From: Dyadobacter sp. NIV53
GTDB taxonomy: Bacteria > Bacteroidota > Bacteroidia > Cytophagales > Spirosomataceae
Direction of reading: 5' to 3'
DNA: 64,000 nt
Assembly: GCF_019711195.1 (NCBI RefSeq)
Contig: NZ_CP081299.1
Span: forward strand, 1,426,001-1,490,000
This document shows, piece after piece, positions 8,127-17,055 of this stretch. The notes beneath the pieces were generated by a model. The model was given only the letters and a program-made list of their open reading frames with translations. It did no database searches and was not told the DNA's origin. The translations under genes and the position numbers were made by a program. Positions within the stretch are counted from its first letter, which is position 1; the number at the start of each line of letters is the position of its first letter.

Positions 8127-9075
8127 TGCCAGTCACAATTTTATTATAAAAATAACCGCTTACCTTTTCCTGATTGGAACACATATAAATCAGTATCGGG
8201 TTCAATACAAAAATGTCAAAGAAAAAATAGATCCATGCCTGGTCCAGAAACAACCATAAAAACAGAAATATCACGCGAGTATTGAATTGTATAATATTGG
8301 TGTATTTCATTAACGGTTTATTACGCGTCCTGAAATCAATGATCAGGTTCTGTGGTAAACCCATTTTATATTTCGCACGCACTACGGCAAGCAATTTTTG
8401 CAGTTTAGGAGAGAATTTTTCCTGCATGCGGGTATAATTCAGGTAGTTTCTGGCTATCAGTTTCATACCAAAATTCCTGCCCCATGTAAGCTGGTCGTAT
8501 TCCAATTGCAAGTCCCGGCTATTATCCAGTTCACTTCCCGAGGTTCCTTTGATAAAAAACAAATGAACATTCCGGTAATAATCTGCCATGGCCGACTGCA
8601 CCACGTGAGAGAATCCTGCCAATACACCGGGAATCCAGATTAACGCCGTCCAACCTTCATTCATACTCCGCAGACACAGCGCTATGTGTATGGAAATAAA
8701 CCAAAAGTCACCCGCAGCACCGTCAAGTATGCGTCCAAGCCTGCTTTTATTGTTGGTCATCCTGGCAAGCTGCCCATCCGCACTATCAAGAGAATTGGCA
8801 AATACCAGTGACAACATACCAATTACATTGATCATCAGATCCTGGCTGTAAAACAAAATTCCAGCTGCTACGCCAAAGAAGATACTGATGATAGTTACCG
8901 TATTTGGTGTCATTCCGATTTTGGCACAAAACAAGGCAATCTGGTATCCAATCGGGCGATAAAACCAAATGTCAATTTTTTCTTCTGTATCGTTTGATTT
9001 CAAAGAATTTTCAAAGGAAGTAACATTTCCCTCAATCAATGGTTTTGTGGATTTGTCTTTTATTAAGTCTTCCAT
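8101..9075 (-). CDS. CDP-alcohol phosphatidyltransferase family enzyme
   Basis: The 324-aa membrane enzyme shows the CDP-alcohol motif DSADGQLAR....LGRILDGAAGD near residues 119-145. One detail is unusual: the last two aspartates are spaced D-x4-D, where most members have D-x3-D. The family joins a CDP-activated alcohol to an acceptor alcohol with release of CMP. I chose ATG 9075 (MEDLIKDKST) over a longer frame because it forms a TAATG junction with the upstream stop, while the longer N-terminus would lie inside the previous gene. With a nucleotidyltransferase and a PfkB kinase in the same operon, a reaction of CDP-polyol with a lipid acceptor such as ceramide is suggested. Confidence 0.9.
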   Translation of the reverse strand: MEDLIKDKSTKPLIEGNVTSFENSLKSNDTEEKIDIWFYRPIGYQIALFCAKIGMTPNTVTIISIFFGVAAGILFYSQDLMINVIGMLSLVFANSLDSADGQLARMTNNKSRLGRILDGAAGDFWFISIHIALCLRSMNEGWTALIWIPGVLAGFSHVVQSAMADYYRNVHLFFIKGTSGSELDNSRDLQLEYDQLTWGRNFGMKLIARNYLNYTRMQEKFSPKLQKLLAVVRAKYKMGLPQNLIIDFRTRNKPLMKYTNIIQFNTRVIFLFLWLFLDQAWIYFFFDIFVLNPILIYMCSNQEKVSGYFYNKIVTGSEYGDQNI

Positions 9076-9944
9076 TACGGTTTTTGCGTAAATTTTTGAA
9101 CAATTCTTTTTGCTATGAAAACTGCTGCGTCGTCCCGGCAAGGTGCAAAACTTGGCCAGTCATTCAGGTCAATAATATGAAAACTACCATCTTTACCTAC
9201 TATGGCATCACCTCCGTAAATGTCAACACCCAAAACTTCCGCCGAAGCATTTGCCAGCGTTTTCAGATTATTTTCTTCAAAGGAATGATACAGCGACTTT
9301 CCGTTAATCTCCTCGTATGCGGAATATTTGTGATGGTTAAGATCGTATGGATAAAACCAAAAGAAAAAGTCAGTACCGTAAACACCATAAAATTTCACAA
9401 GATCACCCACAAGATGTTCAGAAATAACGGCATCAGGAATATCGCGTAGCGAATACTCTCTTAGTATTTCTTTTGCTTCCTTTTTGGTATAGGCAAATGT
9501 TACGTCCTCTTTATGAATCGCATGAAAATCGCCTCTTTTGATCCAAAATCCTTTCCCAGGTAACTGTTCAAATACTTCATCTCCTGAATACGAAGTAGGT
9601 ACGACGAAGCTTTTTGGATAAGGAATCTGATTGTCGACCAGGCCATTTGTCATGTTGGTGCGGAAACAATTTTCAATTCCAAAAGCTGAATTAACAATCA
9701 CTGTGCCGCTTTTTTCCAGATCCTGCATTTTTTTTACTACTTCTTTCTGACGGGCCATTGTAAATATGAAACGTTGGCTCACCTTTTCCATTTTCAGGAA
9801 TTCATCTTCACTGCATATACTGATATTACAACCTGTTTTTTCCAGGGCTTGTGCTGTTAATGAAAAAATCGCATCATCATTACCGATATGATTGGGTGAA
9901 AATTGTTTGTTTCTATGTACTCCTAATATTTCTATATTTTTCAT
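9075..9944 (-). CDS. ATP-grasp-like protein
   Basis: The product is about 289 aa. The ATP-grasp features are a lysine-bearing strand, GFWIKRGDFHAI, near residue 138 and the C-terminal metal/ATP site GGDAIVGKDGSFHIIDLNDWPSF near 245. These enzymes form amide or thioester bonds through acyl-phosphates. The start is set at ATG 9944 (MKNIEILGVHRN) because the upstream extension has no conserved look. The stop overlaps the phosphotransferase start by one base. In a head-group pathway it might add an amino acid or other carboxylate to the polyol. This is only a possibility, and the substrate is unknown. Confidence 0.75.
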   Translation of the reverse strand: MKNIEILGVHRNKQFSPNHIGNDDAIFSLTAQALEKTGCNISICSEDEFLKMEKVSQRFIFTMARQKEVVKKMQDLEKSGTVIVNSAFGIENCFRTNMTNGLVDNQIPYPKSFVVPTSYSGDEVFEQLPGKGFWIKRGDFHAIHKEDVTFAYTKKEAKEILREYSLRDIPDAVISEHLVGDLVKFYGVYGTDFFFWFYPYDLNHHKYSAYEEINGKSLYHSFEENNLKTLANASAEVLGVDIYGGDAIVGKDGSFHIIDLNDWPSFAPCRDDAAVFIAKRIVQKFTQKP

Positions 9945-10032
9945 AATAATCAGCTTTCGGCTGTGAGCCATTGGCCTCAGCAGGCAGCTTCTTTAATCTG
10001 TGTCAATTCTATTTTACTTAGTGCCTTCCGAT

Positions 10033-10746
10033 TTAAATTTCGTATTCTTCCATTAAAAATAATTCTGCCGTTTGAATATCAGCCACATGGTCCACATCCA
10101 CAATTTTAGAAAACGGGTATGCTTTTAATTTTACTCCGCTGCTTAACATATTACGCTGAAAATTACGCATCCGGTTGGTGCCGTTTGCTATGGATTCGGC
10201 TACAACAGCCAGTGCTTTTCCACGCAGGCAGTAAATACCTCCCGAAATAAATGGCGTTTTTGTTGTGTTATTATCAGTAAATGCCGTGATATTTAAATCC
10301 TGGTCTGCGGCAACAAACAATGGGCTTTCGTCATCGACAAAAGAAGTAACCGCCATCAAACCATCAATTTCTTTGTTGTTTTCAAACTCATTAATGTAAG
10401 CCTGAAATTCAGCTTCCCTAAAAACAGTATCCGTTGTAGTTAAACAAATTGAATCTACATTCGGGATCGTTTTCAATAGCTCATAAAAACTGTGCAATGA
10501 ACTTGGAGTAGACTTGCGTACAAGATCAATAGGAAAAGAATAATTCGTTACGGACAAATGATCATCCAGTTTTTCAGAATCTTCATTGATAATAATATGT
10601 ATGCTATCTGAATTATTATTCATAAAAACACTGATCAGACGATCAATCAACATTTTTCCATGCAGGCTTACCATCGGTTTTGGTAAAGGAAATCCTTCCT
10701 TTGCCAAACGTGAACCTTCTCCTGCTGCTATTATTGCGTAATTCAT
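10033..10746 (-). CDS. Sugar/polyol-phosphate nucleotidyltransferase (NTP_transferase, MobA/GlmU-like)
   Basis: The product is about 237 aa. It starts with the nucleotide-binding signature AIIAAGEGSRL followed by PLPKPMVSLHGKMLIDRLI. A TTTDT metal-binding aspartate lies near residue 135. I place the start at ATG 10746, which puts the signature at the usual distance from the N-terminus; ATG 10761 is also possible. The family couples NTPs to phosphorylated sugars or alcohols. Being first in the operon with a CDP-alcohol phosphotransferase, it may be a CTP-dependent cytidylyltransferase that makes CDP-polyol. This would resemble the IPCT half of archaeal di-inositol-phosphate synthase, but the nucleotide preference is not visible. 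Confidence 0.86.
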   Translation of the reverse strand: MNYAIIAAGEGSRLAKEGFPLPKPMVSLHGKMLIDRLISVFMNNNSDSIHIIINEDSEKLDDHLSVTNYSFPIDLVRKSTPSSLHSFYELLKTIPNVDSICLTTTDTVFREAEFQAYINEFENNKEIDGLMAVTSFVDDESPLFVAADQDLNITAFTDNNTTKTPFISGGIYCLRGKALAVVAESIANGTNRMRNFQRNMLSSGVKLKAYPFSKIVDVDHVADIQTAELFLMEEYEI

Positions 10747-10801
10747 GGTGTTTGTGTTCATCCCGGATCACGCCGGGGTTTCGTAATTTCTGCATATTCC
10801 G

Positions 10802-10871
10802 GTTAATTCCCGTCAATTCCCGTTGATTCCCGTTGATTCCCGTCAATTCCCGTTGATTCCCGTCAATTCCC
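10802..10871. repeat. Tandem 10-nt repeat, seven units
   Basis: Seven consecutive decamers of the form GTTAATTCCC, GTCAATTCCC or GTTGATTCCC run without interruption between the DUF5686 gene and the nucleotidyltransferase gene. The period is close to one helical turn, so any protein reading the core ATTCCC would see stacked sites on one face. Confidence 0.9.
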
Positions 10872-10872
10872 A

Positions 10873-10914
10873 CAGGGCGATGCCCTGGGCTGAGATATGC
10901 AAGCCTTTCAGGCT
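10873..10914. repeat. REP-like pair of short hairpins
   Basis: Directly after the decamers come two palindromes: CAGGGC-gat-GCCCTG (10873-10887) and AGCCT-ttc-AGGCT (10902-10914), separated by 14 nt. Two compact G+C-rich hairpins in an intergenic space resemble REP or BIME elements scattered in bacterial genomes. I infer this from shape; other copies are not present in this window. Confidence 0.55.
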
Positions 10915-10925
10915 AACTCTTTTGT

Positions 10926-13484
10926 TTAAAAATCTAATCTGAACCTTGCCCTAATTCCCCACTTGGAGATGTTCGGATTATTCAGATAATTAAACCGTTT
11001 TACATAATCGACCCTCAGGATTTTAAAAATATTGGCAATCCCGATACTACCTTCCATATAAGGCTCCTTTCCAAGCGTGTAAGTAACAGACTGTCCTAAT
11101 TCATCCACCGGGAATTTAAAAACAGAAGCTCCTTTATTAGGATTATTTTCATCACGCAAACCGCCTCTCACTGCTTTAAAACTTAAAACTTCGCGTAATT
11201 TCAGTTTTTTGATGAGTGGTAATTTATTGAATACAAATCCGTTCAGGTAATACTGTACATCAACGCTTGCATAATGGTCACTGGCAAATTCCAGGAAGTT
11301 CATCAGGTTATATGAATTGAGCTGATAAGCATAAGTCTGGTTAGCGCGGTGAATGGTCAGCAATGGGAATGGCAGGTTTTTTCCGATAATATAACCACCT
11401 TCCAAAGTAAGATCGACATAACCATACTGAGAAAGATAAACTCTCTTGGAAGCGTTCGCCGTAAAGTTGTGGTAACTATGTGAGCTGTTGAAAACATCTT
11501 TCAAACCTGCTCCATAGCGGAATGTGAAAATCGGAAATTTATTAATGATCGGAGTACGATATAACTTTCCCTGGTAAAACTGTTCTTTCGGGGCAAATCT
11601 TAATTCCAGATTTACTTCTGTATTACTCAATTGCTGGATAAAACGATTTTCTCCCTGCTGATCCGTTTCTTCGTACGTTAATATTCCCGCCGGTTTTTGT
11701 GTCCATTGCGTAAAGCCCATTTTATAAGAGAAATGACTCGGGAATTCACGCATATACTCAAAGCGGTATACATCATTATACAACCATCTGTTGTTCTGGC
11801 CTCTTTTAAAGGACAAAAGAAAATTATCCTCCTGTACAAATTGCAGATCCTGGCCAGGTATTTTAGTATCGCGCTGATAGCTGGCCTTGATATAATGCAA
11901 TGGATAATGATATACCGATTTGTTGTTCAAAGAATAAGTGCCACTCAAAAAATACTTCCATTTCTCATCTTTAAAACCGTATGCAGCATAAGTTTCAAAA
12001 AATACTCTTTTGCTTAATTCCGTTGTAGTCCGGCCACCAAAGCGTAAACGAAACCCTTCAATCGGATTGAAACTGTAAAAAGTATTAACTGGCCCCACTT
12101 CCACAATACCGAATGATTTGTAACCTGCCAGGAACAATGATGTAATATCCATAGTGCGTCGAAAAGAAGGAATTGTCTGAAGTGTATCTACATTTCTGTA
12201 AATGTCTTTTTCAACTCTTTCCAATGGAATGTGCCTTGCGCCAGCCCAGTAACTTTCGTCAGATTTAATATCAGGATTATAGATCGCCTGTTCAGCCGGC
12301 CCTTTGTAAAGACTGTCAGCCTGAGGTTTGTTGATTTCGTAGTTCTTATAATTTACAACCCTTTGTCCATAAAGTCCTGCACTTTTTTCCCCAAGCGAAA
12401 ACTCCATACTTAGCGTGGTTTTGCTCGGGTGGTAACGGCCATCCTCACTTTTCTCATATTCCAGGCGTGCTTCCAGATCTCTCATGAAATTGAGATTAAT
12501 ATCCTTGTTCACTGTCAGATATGCATTCTGTACCGCATAATTTCCGTCAAGTGTAATAAAGAGCTTGCCCTCAAACAGCATGTCTGTTTTGTTTCTTGGT
12601 ACAAATCCAAGTTCGACAAGCCATGGCTCCTGGGTTTTGACGGTATCGCGGATAAAAAACTTATAAAAAGTAGGTGCTGTATTGGCGATCGGACTTAAAA
12701 GCAGGTTTGTGGCAATAGAAATATCGTTGTTGTAAAGGTTTATATCTTCATACAACCGGTTGAAATAAGAACTCAATCCGTCATTGTCTACAAATCTGGT
12801 ATCAAATTCTGCCCTCCTGTTTGCTTTTACCCATTGCTTTTTAGTGTAAGGATCTTTGCGGAAATAGATCTGAGATAGCTTTTCCTGCATGTAAGCGGGC
12901 AGAATATTTTTGCCACCGATTGCAGCTGAATCCTGATCCTGGAAAAGAAACTGGTAATTCCTGAAAATCCGCTTTTCCTTGAAATTATTGGAAAGGTTAC
13001 TTAGCGCAAAAGATATTTTTTCATACTGCTCATATTCCACAAAACTGTTATTGGCCATCTGGTTTTTATCCCTGTTTTCGATCACCTGACGGATCAGCTG
13101 TACAGCCGGATTATCCTTGTTCCGATAGCGTGCCCTTCCTTTTACGGTTACTTCTTTAAGCATAGAAGCATCCACGCGCATTTTAATATCCATAACCTGG
13201 CTGATTCCCGGAGTTATTGGCTTCACAATACTTTCATACCCAATATAGGTAAACTTGATTGTCGGATTCGTTCCGTCCAGAGTCAGTGCGTATTTCCCAT
13301 CAATATCCGCAGAAGTACCCATGGTTGTGCCAGGAATAATTACACTTACGTATGGTAGGGTTTCTCCGGTTTTTTCGTCTTTTATTGTTCCTCTTATCGT
13401 TGTTGTTTGTGCAACCGTAACGTCATATCCCAGTATGGAAATACCGAATATGAGCACAAATCTTATGTATAATGACTTCAGCAT
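10926..13484 (-). CDS. DUF5686 outer-membrane protein with carboxypeptidase regulatory-like domain
   Basis: The 852-aa protein has an N-terminal signal peptide ending near VTVAQ. A carboxypeptidase D-type regulatory domain follows (TIRGTIKDEKTGETLPYVSV...GTSADIDGKYAL, residues 27-110). A long DUF5686 region rich in aromatic beta strands ends at a C-terminal GIRARFRLDF, which suits insertion as an outer-membrane barrel. The family is widespread in Bacteroidota and its transport or assembly role is unknown. It lies between the ceramide operon and the head-group cassette on the same strand, with 164 nt to the nucleotidyltransferase start. It might serve envelope lipid placement, but nothing in the sequence proves that. 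Confidence 0.9.
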   Translation of the reverse strand: MLKSLYIRFVLIFGISILGYDVTVAQTTTIRGTIKDEKTGETLPYVSVIIPGTTMGTSADIDGKYALTLDGTNPTIKFTYIGYESIVKPITPGISQVMDIKMRVDASMLKEVTVKGRARYRNKDNPAVQLIRQVIENRDKNQMANNSFVEYEQYEKISFALSNLSNNFKEKRIFRNYQFLFQDQDSAAIGGKNILPAYMQEKLSQIYFRKDPYTKKQWVKANRRAEFDTRFVDNDGLSSYFNRLYEDINLYNNDISIATNLLLSPIANTAPTFYKFFIRDTVKTQEPWLVELGFVPRNKTDMLFEGKLFITLDGNYAVQNAYLTVNKDINLNFMRDLEARLEYEKSEDGRYHPSKTTLSMEFSLGEKSAGLYGQRVVNYKNYEINKPQADSLYKGPAEQAIYNPDIKSDESYWAGARHIPLERVEKDIYRNVDTLQTIPSFRRTMDITSLFLAGYKSFGIVEVGPVNTFYSFNPIEGFRLRFGGRTTTELSKRVFFETYAAYGFKDEKWKYFLSGTYSLNNKSVYHYPLHYIKASYQRDTKIPGQDLQFVQEDNFLLSFKRGQNNRWLYNDVYRFEYMREFPSHFSYKMGFTQWTQKPAGILTYEETDQQGENRFIQQLSNTEVNLELRFAPKEQFYQGKLYRTPIINKFPIFTFRYGAGLKDVFNSSHSYHNFTANASKRVYLSQYGYVDLTLEGGYIIGKNLPFPLLTIHRANQTYAYQLNSYNLMNFLEFASDHYASVDVQYYLNGFVFNKLPLIKKLKLREVLSFKAVRGGLRDENNPNKGASVFKFPVDELGQSVTYTLGKEPYMEGSIGIANIFKILRVDYVKRFNYLNNPNISKWGIRARFRLDF

Positions 13485-13583
13485 TTCGTAATCGTAAGTG
13501 ATTTAATTTTCATGGCGTACATTCATTCGGGATAAAATATCCGACAAATGATTATTTCCGTAATCCTGGTTTTAAGCAGATAC

Positions 13584-14609
13584 TTAAAGCCAATTATTCT
13601 CTTTATACCAGGCCAGTGTTTCCGAAAGCCCTTTTCTCAGGTTGTATTGCGGTTCATAGTGCAACCCGTTTCTGGCTGCTTCAATACTGCAGTACCAATT
13701 GGCTGCTGTTAGCTCATTTACTTTTTCCTTGTTCAGCACCGGTGTTGTCTTTGAAAACATGGAAAATGTTTCAAGTACAGATGCAACCAGTTTGATAAAA
13801 CCAAGTGGAAGGTGCAGCCTAAAGGGGCTTTTACCACTTAATTCATTGAAAAGATTAGCCAGTGCATAACGGTCATATTCCTGTCCGTCAGATATGTTAT
13901 AAATACTGCGGCCTTTCTTTTCTTCCTGCAATGCAGACATCGTTACCCCAACCAGATCTTTCACAAAAACAAAACTTAACCACTGCGGTTTCCTTCCGAT
14001 GTAAAGATCAAGTCCCTTACTTAATGTTTCAAACAGAATAAATATGTCCTTTTCCCGGGGCCCGAAAACAGCGGTCGGCCGGATAATTGTCAAAGGAAGT
14101 TCTTTTAAATCTGCCAGATAATTTTCTGCCAGCAACTTACTATTCCCATAAGAAGTTACCGGTTTTGGTACTGTATTTTCTGTAATAGGAGCCTGTGCGG
14201 TATAGGCTACCGGTCCAATCGCAGCCAGGCTGCTCATAAAAACAAACCGCTTCAGAGGTACCGAAACCATTAAAGATGCCTGGGCAAGATGCAGCGTGTA
14301 TTCCGCATTTACCCGGTTATATTCAACAGTATTTTTAGCCCTTGTCGCACCTGCTGCATGAATTATGTAGCTGTAATTACCAGCTTCCAATACAGGCAGT
14401 AATGATTCTTTTGAACTAAAATCGGGATAAACAAAATTCAAAATTCCTGTCGCAGTCTGCTGTAAATCAGCTGCTAACTTTTTCAAACCCGCAATATCAC
14501 TGGAAGGCCTTACCGCAGCATGGACATCATAGCCTTTCTCTAGCGCCGCTTGCACTAAATGATGGCCTATAAATCCACTGGCTCCGGTTATAAGTACCTT
14601 TTCGTTCAT
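13584..14609 (-). CDS. NAD(P)-dependent epimerase/dehydratase-type reductase, probable ceramide pathway reductase (CerR-like)
   Basis: The 341-aa extended SDR has the nucleotide loop GASGFIGHHL at residues 8-17. The catalytic site is visible as S in VFMSSLAAIGPV and as YGNSK (Tyr-x3-Lys) near 158, followed by RPTAVFGPRE. The start overlaps the upstream acyltransferase stop by 4 nt (ATGA). In Caulobacter, an epimerase-like reductase acts with serine palmitoyltransferase and a GNAT-type ceramide synthase to reduce the 3-oxo group. The same three-gene order here supports that role. A sugar epimerase is the alternative from sequence alone. Confidence 0.85.
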   Translation of the reverse strand: MNEKVLITGASGFIGHHLVQAALEKGYDVHAAVRPSSDIAGLKKLAADLQQTATGILNFVYPDFSSKESLLPVLEAGNYSYIIHAAGATRAKNTVEYNRVNAEYTLHLAQASLMVSVPLKRFVFMSSLAAIGPVAYTAQAPITENTVPKPVTSYGNSKLLAENYLADLKELPLTIIRPTAVFGPREKDIFILFETLSKGLDLYIGRKPQWLSFVFVKDLVGVTMSALQEEKKGRSIYNISDGQEYDRYALANLFNELSGKSPFRLHLPLGFIKLVASVLETFSMFSKTTPVLNKEKVNELTAANWYCSIEAARNGLHYEPQYNLRKGLSETLAWYKENNWL

Positions 14610-15727
14610 ATCGCCTTTTCAAATATCCTGTAACGTTTGTATAATTTGCCATTGATCTGCTCAATAGCATGGTTCATCAGGTAATTATCTTCCAGCATCC
14701 ACGAGCATTCTCCACCAGTTACTTTGGTGCCGTATGTATTTTTAATAATGCTGCCATACAAACAGGCTTCAATACCCATTTTTCTGTAACCCTCTATCAC
14801 ACCAAGTGTTAACACTCTAATACGCGTAATATTTTTCTTATTTAAAAGCAGTTTAAAAATACCTGTTGGCAATAAACGGCCTCTTTTTATTTTGATCAGT
14901 ATCTGATTAATATCAGGAATACCCAATACGAAACCTACCATTTTATTATCCTTTTCTGCTACCAGGCAAAAATTAGGATCCAGTATCATTTTCAGGTCTT
15001 TGGCCAGGTATTCAAATTCCTTATCCGTAAATGGAACAAAGCCAAGGTTTTTATCCCAGGCTGCATTATAGACCTCACGCACTTTCCGGACTTCATTATC
15101 AAAATCCTTCAGATTGATCTTTCTAATAACAATTCCGCTCCGTTTCAATCTGCCCTGTAAAGCATCCAGTAATCTGACAGACCGGTCATTAGATGAACTA
15201 ACATTAATTTCGTAGGCCAGCAGATCTGTTTGTTTTACCAATGAATTTGCCAGAAGAAGTTTTTCATAATAGGGTGCATTATAAGGCATCATAGCCATTG
15301 GCGGCTTATCAAATCCATCCACTAAAAGCCCGCAGGTTTCATTAGTAGACAAATTTACCGGCCCGATCAAATTGGTTGCTCCCTGCTCTTTCACCCAGTT
15401 TGTTGCCGCATTCAGTAATAAATCAGCGGTTTCCTGATCGTCTATACAATCAAAAAATCCAAAAAACCCGTCATTTTTTCCCGTGAATTTAATATGGTTT
15501 AAATTCCATATAGCCGCAATCCTTCCGGTAACACGATCCCCATTATACGTCAAAAACAGTTGTATTTTGGCATTTTCATGGAAAGGGTGTTTGCCAGGCG
15601 TGAGCATATCACGCTGCGCAATGAAAAGCTCAGGCACATAATTTTCATTTCCTTTGTAGAGGTCATGTGGAAAATCAATAAACCTGCCCAGCTCTTTACC
15701 CGAAGTTACAGATACGATTTGCGTCAT
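14606..15727 (-). CDS. GNAT-fold acyltransferase, probable bacterial ceramide synthase (CerS-like)
   Basis: The 373-aa protein starts VTSGKELGRFIDFPHDLYKG and contains NENYVPEL, a conserved FFGFFDCIDD segment near residue 91, and STNETCGLLVDGFD near 127. GNAT-like strands follow in the C-terminal half (NKMVGFVLGIPDINQ). Proteins of this architecture next to spt are the bacterial ceramide synthases that N-acylate the sphingoid base. It overlaps both neighbours by 4 nt, so expression of the three genes is coupled. A generic N-acetyltransferase would be the default call without this context. Confidence 0.82.
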   Translation of the reverse strand: MTQIVSVTSGKELGRFIDFPHDLYKGNENYVPELFIAQRDMLTPGKHPFHENAKIQLFLTYNGDRVTGRIAAIWNLNHIKFTGKNDGFFGFFDCIDDQETADLLLNAATNWVKEQGATNLIGPVNLSTNETCGLLVDGFDKPPMAMMPYNAPYYEKLLLANSLVKQTDLLAYEINVSSSNDRSVRLLDALQGRLKRSGIVIRKINLKDFDNEVRKVREVYNAAWDKNLGFVPFTDKEFEYLAKDLKMILDPNFCLVAEKDNKMVGFVLGIPDINQILIKIKRGRLLPTGIFKLLLNKKNITRIRVLTLGVIEGYRKMGIEACLYGSIIKNTYGTKVTGGECSWMLEDNYLMNHAIEQINGKLYKRYRIFEKAI

Positions 15728-16929
15728 AGTTTTTCTGTGATTGCTTCGGGACAGATTTCCCGGTAAATTTTAGCCATTTTGTCTATTGCTTCTTCTATTT
15801 GGCTGAAAGTGTGGGTAGCCATCAATGAAAAACGTATCAGGGTTTCGGATGGTGGTACAGCTGGTGACACAACCGGATTTACAAAGACACCTTCTTCCAG
15901 CAGAAGTTTGGTCATCATAAATGTTTTGTCATTATCTCTGATGTAAATAGGCAGAATCGGACTTTCAGTTCCACCCAGGTCGAATCCGTTTACTAAAAGT
16001 AATTCCTTTGCATATCTTGTATTGGCCCAAAGCCTTTCCATATGATATGGTTCAGATTCAATAATATCAAGTGCAGCCAGAGTACTTCCTACACTGGCAG
16101 GTGTCATACTCGCGCTGAAAATAAGTGAGCGAGCACGGTGTTTGATGTATTCAATTGTTTCTTCGTCACTTGCAATAAATCCGCCGAGAGAAGCAAAAGA
16201 CTTACTGAAAGTTCCCATGATAAGATCGGTAGACTCGGTAAGATCAAAGTGGGAAGCAGTTCCGGCACCAGATTTTCCTATTACACCAAGACTGTGTGCA
16301 TCGTCCACTAAAATAGATGCGCCAAATTCCTGTGAAATTGTGTTCAGCTCAGGGAGCTTGGTAATATCGCCTTCCATGCTGAATATACCATCAGTTACAA
16401 TCAGCTTTACAGCATCCTCAGGCAAAAGGTTTAATTTTTTCCTTAGATCAGCCATGTCGTTATGAGCATACTTAATCACTTTGGAAAAAGACAAACGGCT
16501 GCCATCAATGATGGACGCATGATCTCTTTCGTCTAAAATCAAATAATCATTTCTGCCGGTAAGACAGGATATAGCTCCAAGATTAGCCTGATAACCAGTA
16601 CTGAAAAGTACAGCCGATTGTTTTCCGGTGAACTTTGCCAATCTGTTTTCAAGCTGCTCATGAATATCAAGAGTGCCATTTAAAAAACGGGATCCTGCAC
16701 AACCGCTGCCATATTTTTCAAGCGCTTTTTGTGCAGATTCTATAACGTAAGGATGCGTCGTAAGCCCCAGGTATGAATTCGACCCAAACATAAGCACGGG
16801 CTTTCCACCGATAAGAACTTCGGTATCCTGTGCTGACTGGATTGGTCTAAAATAAGGATATACTCCTTTTGCCCGTACTTCGGCCGCTTCTTTAAATTCA
16901 GCGACTCTTTTATGTAGTCTACTTCTCAT
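15724..16929 (-). CDS. spt: Serine palmitoyltransferase, PLP-dependent alpha-oxoamine synthase
   Basis: The 401-aa fold-type I enzyme has the alpha-oxoamine synthase landmarks: GSNSYLGLTTHP near 49, GSGCAGSRFLNGT near 73, the DERDHASIIDGSRLS histidine stack near 135, VDDAHSLGVIG near 206 and the PLP lysine in GTFSKSFASLGGFIA near 238. The SFASLGG context and the following acyltransferase and reductase genes favour serine palmitoyltransferase over KBL or BioF. It condenses serine with an acyl-CoA or acyl-ACP to 3-oxosphinganine, the first step of sphingolipid synthesis. It is the first gene of the ceramide operon and lies 126 nt downstream of a TetR-type regulator. Confidence 0.88.
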   Translation of the reverse strand: MRSRLHKRVAEFKEAAEVRAKGVYPYFRPIQSAQDTEVLIGGKPVLMFGSNSYLGLTTHPYVIESAQKALEKYGSGCAGSRFLNGTLDIHEQLENRLAKFTGKQSAVLFSTGYQANLGAISCLTGRNDYLILDERDHASIIDGSRLSFSKVIKYAHNDMADLRKKLNLLPEDAVKLIVTDGIFSMEGDITKLPELNTISQEFGASILVDDAHSLGVIGKSGAGTASHFDLTESTDLIMGTFSKSFASLGGFIASDEETIEYIKHRARSLIFSASMTPASVGSTLAALDIIESEPYHMERLWANTRYAKELLLVNGFDLGGTESPILPIYIRDNDKTFMMTKLLLEEGVFVNPVVSPAVPPSETLIRFSLMATHTFSQIEEAIDKMAKIYREICPEAITEKL

Positions 16930-17055
16930 AATGATTACTGGTGTCTTATGTTAGAGAACCATTTAATAGTTCGCTAAATTGTTAAAATATTCGTTCCCGG
17001 ACGACTACTTTTGTTAAAATGTCTTGTTTTGTTAGTTTAATTCTTATCAGCCTCA

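Noticed and set aside
8101..9141. Longer start of the CDP-alcohol phosphotransferase at 9141
   Set aside because: The extra 22 residues lie inside the upstream gene, and the TAATG junction at 9075 is the better start.
10802..10871. CRISPR-like array
   Set aside because: Units are 10 nt and contiguous with no unique spacers, and there are no cas genes; it is a simple tandem repeat.
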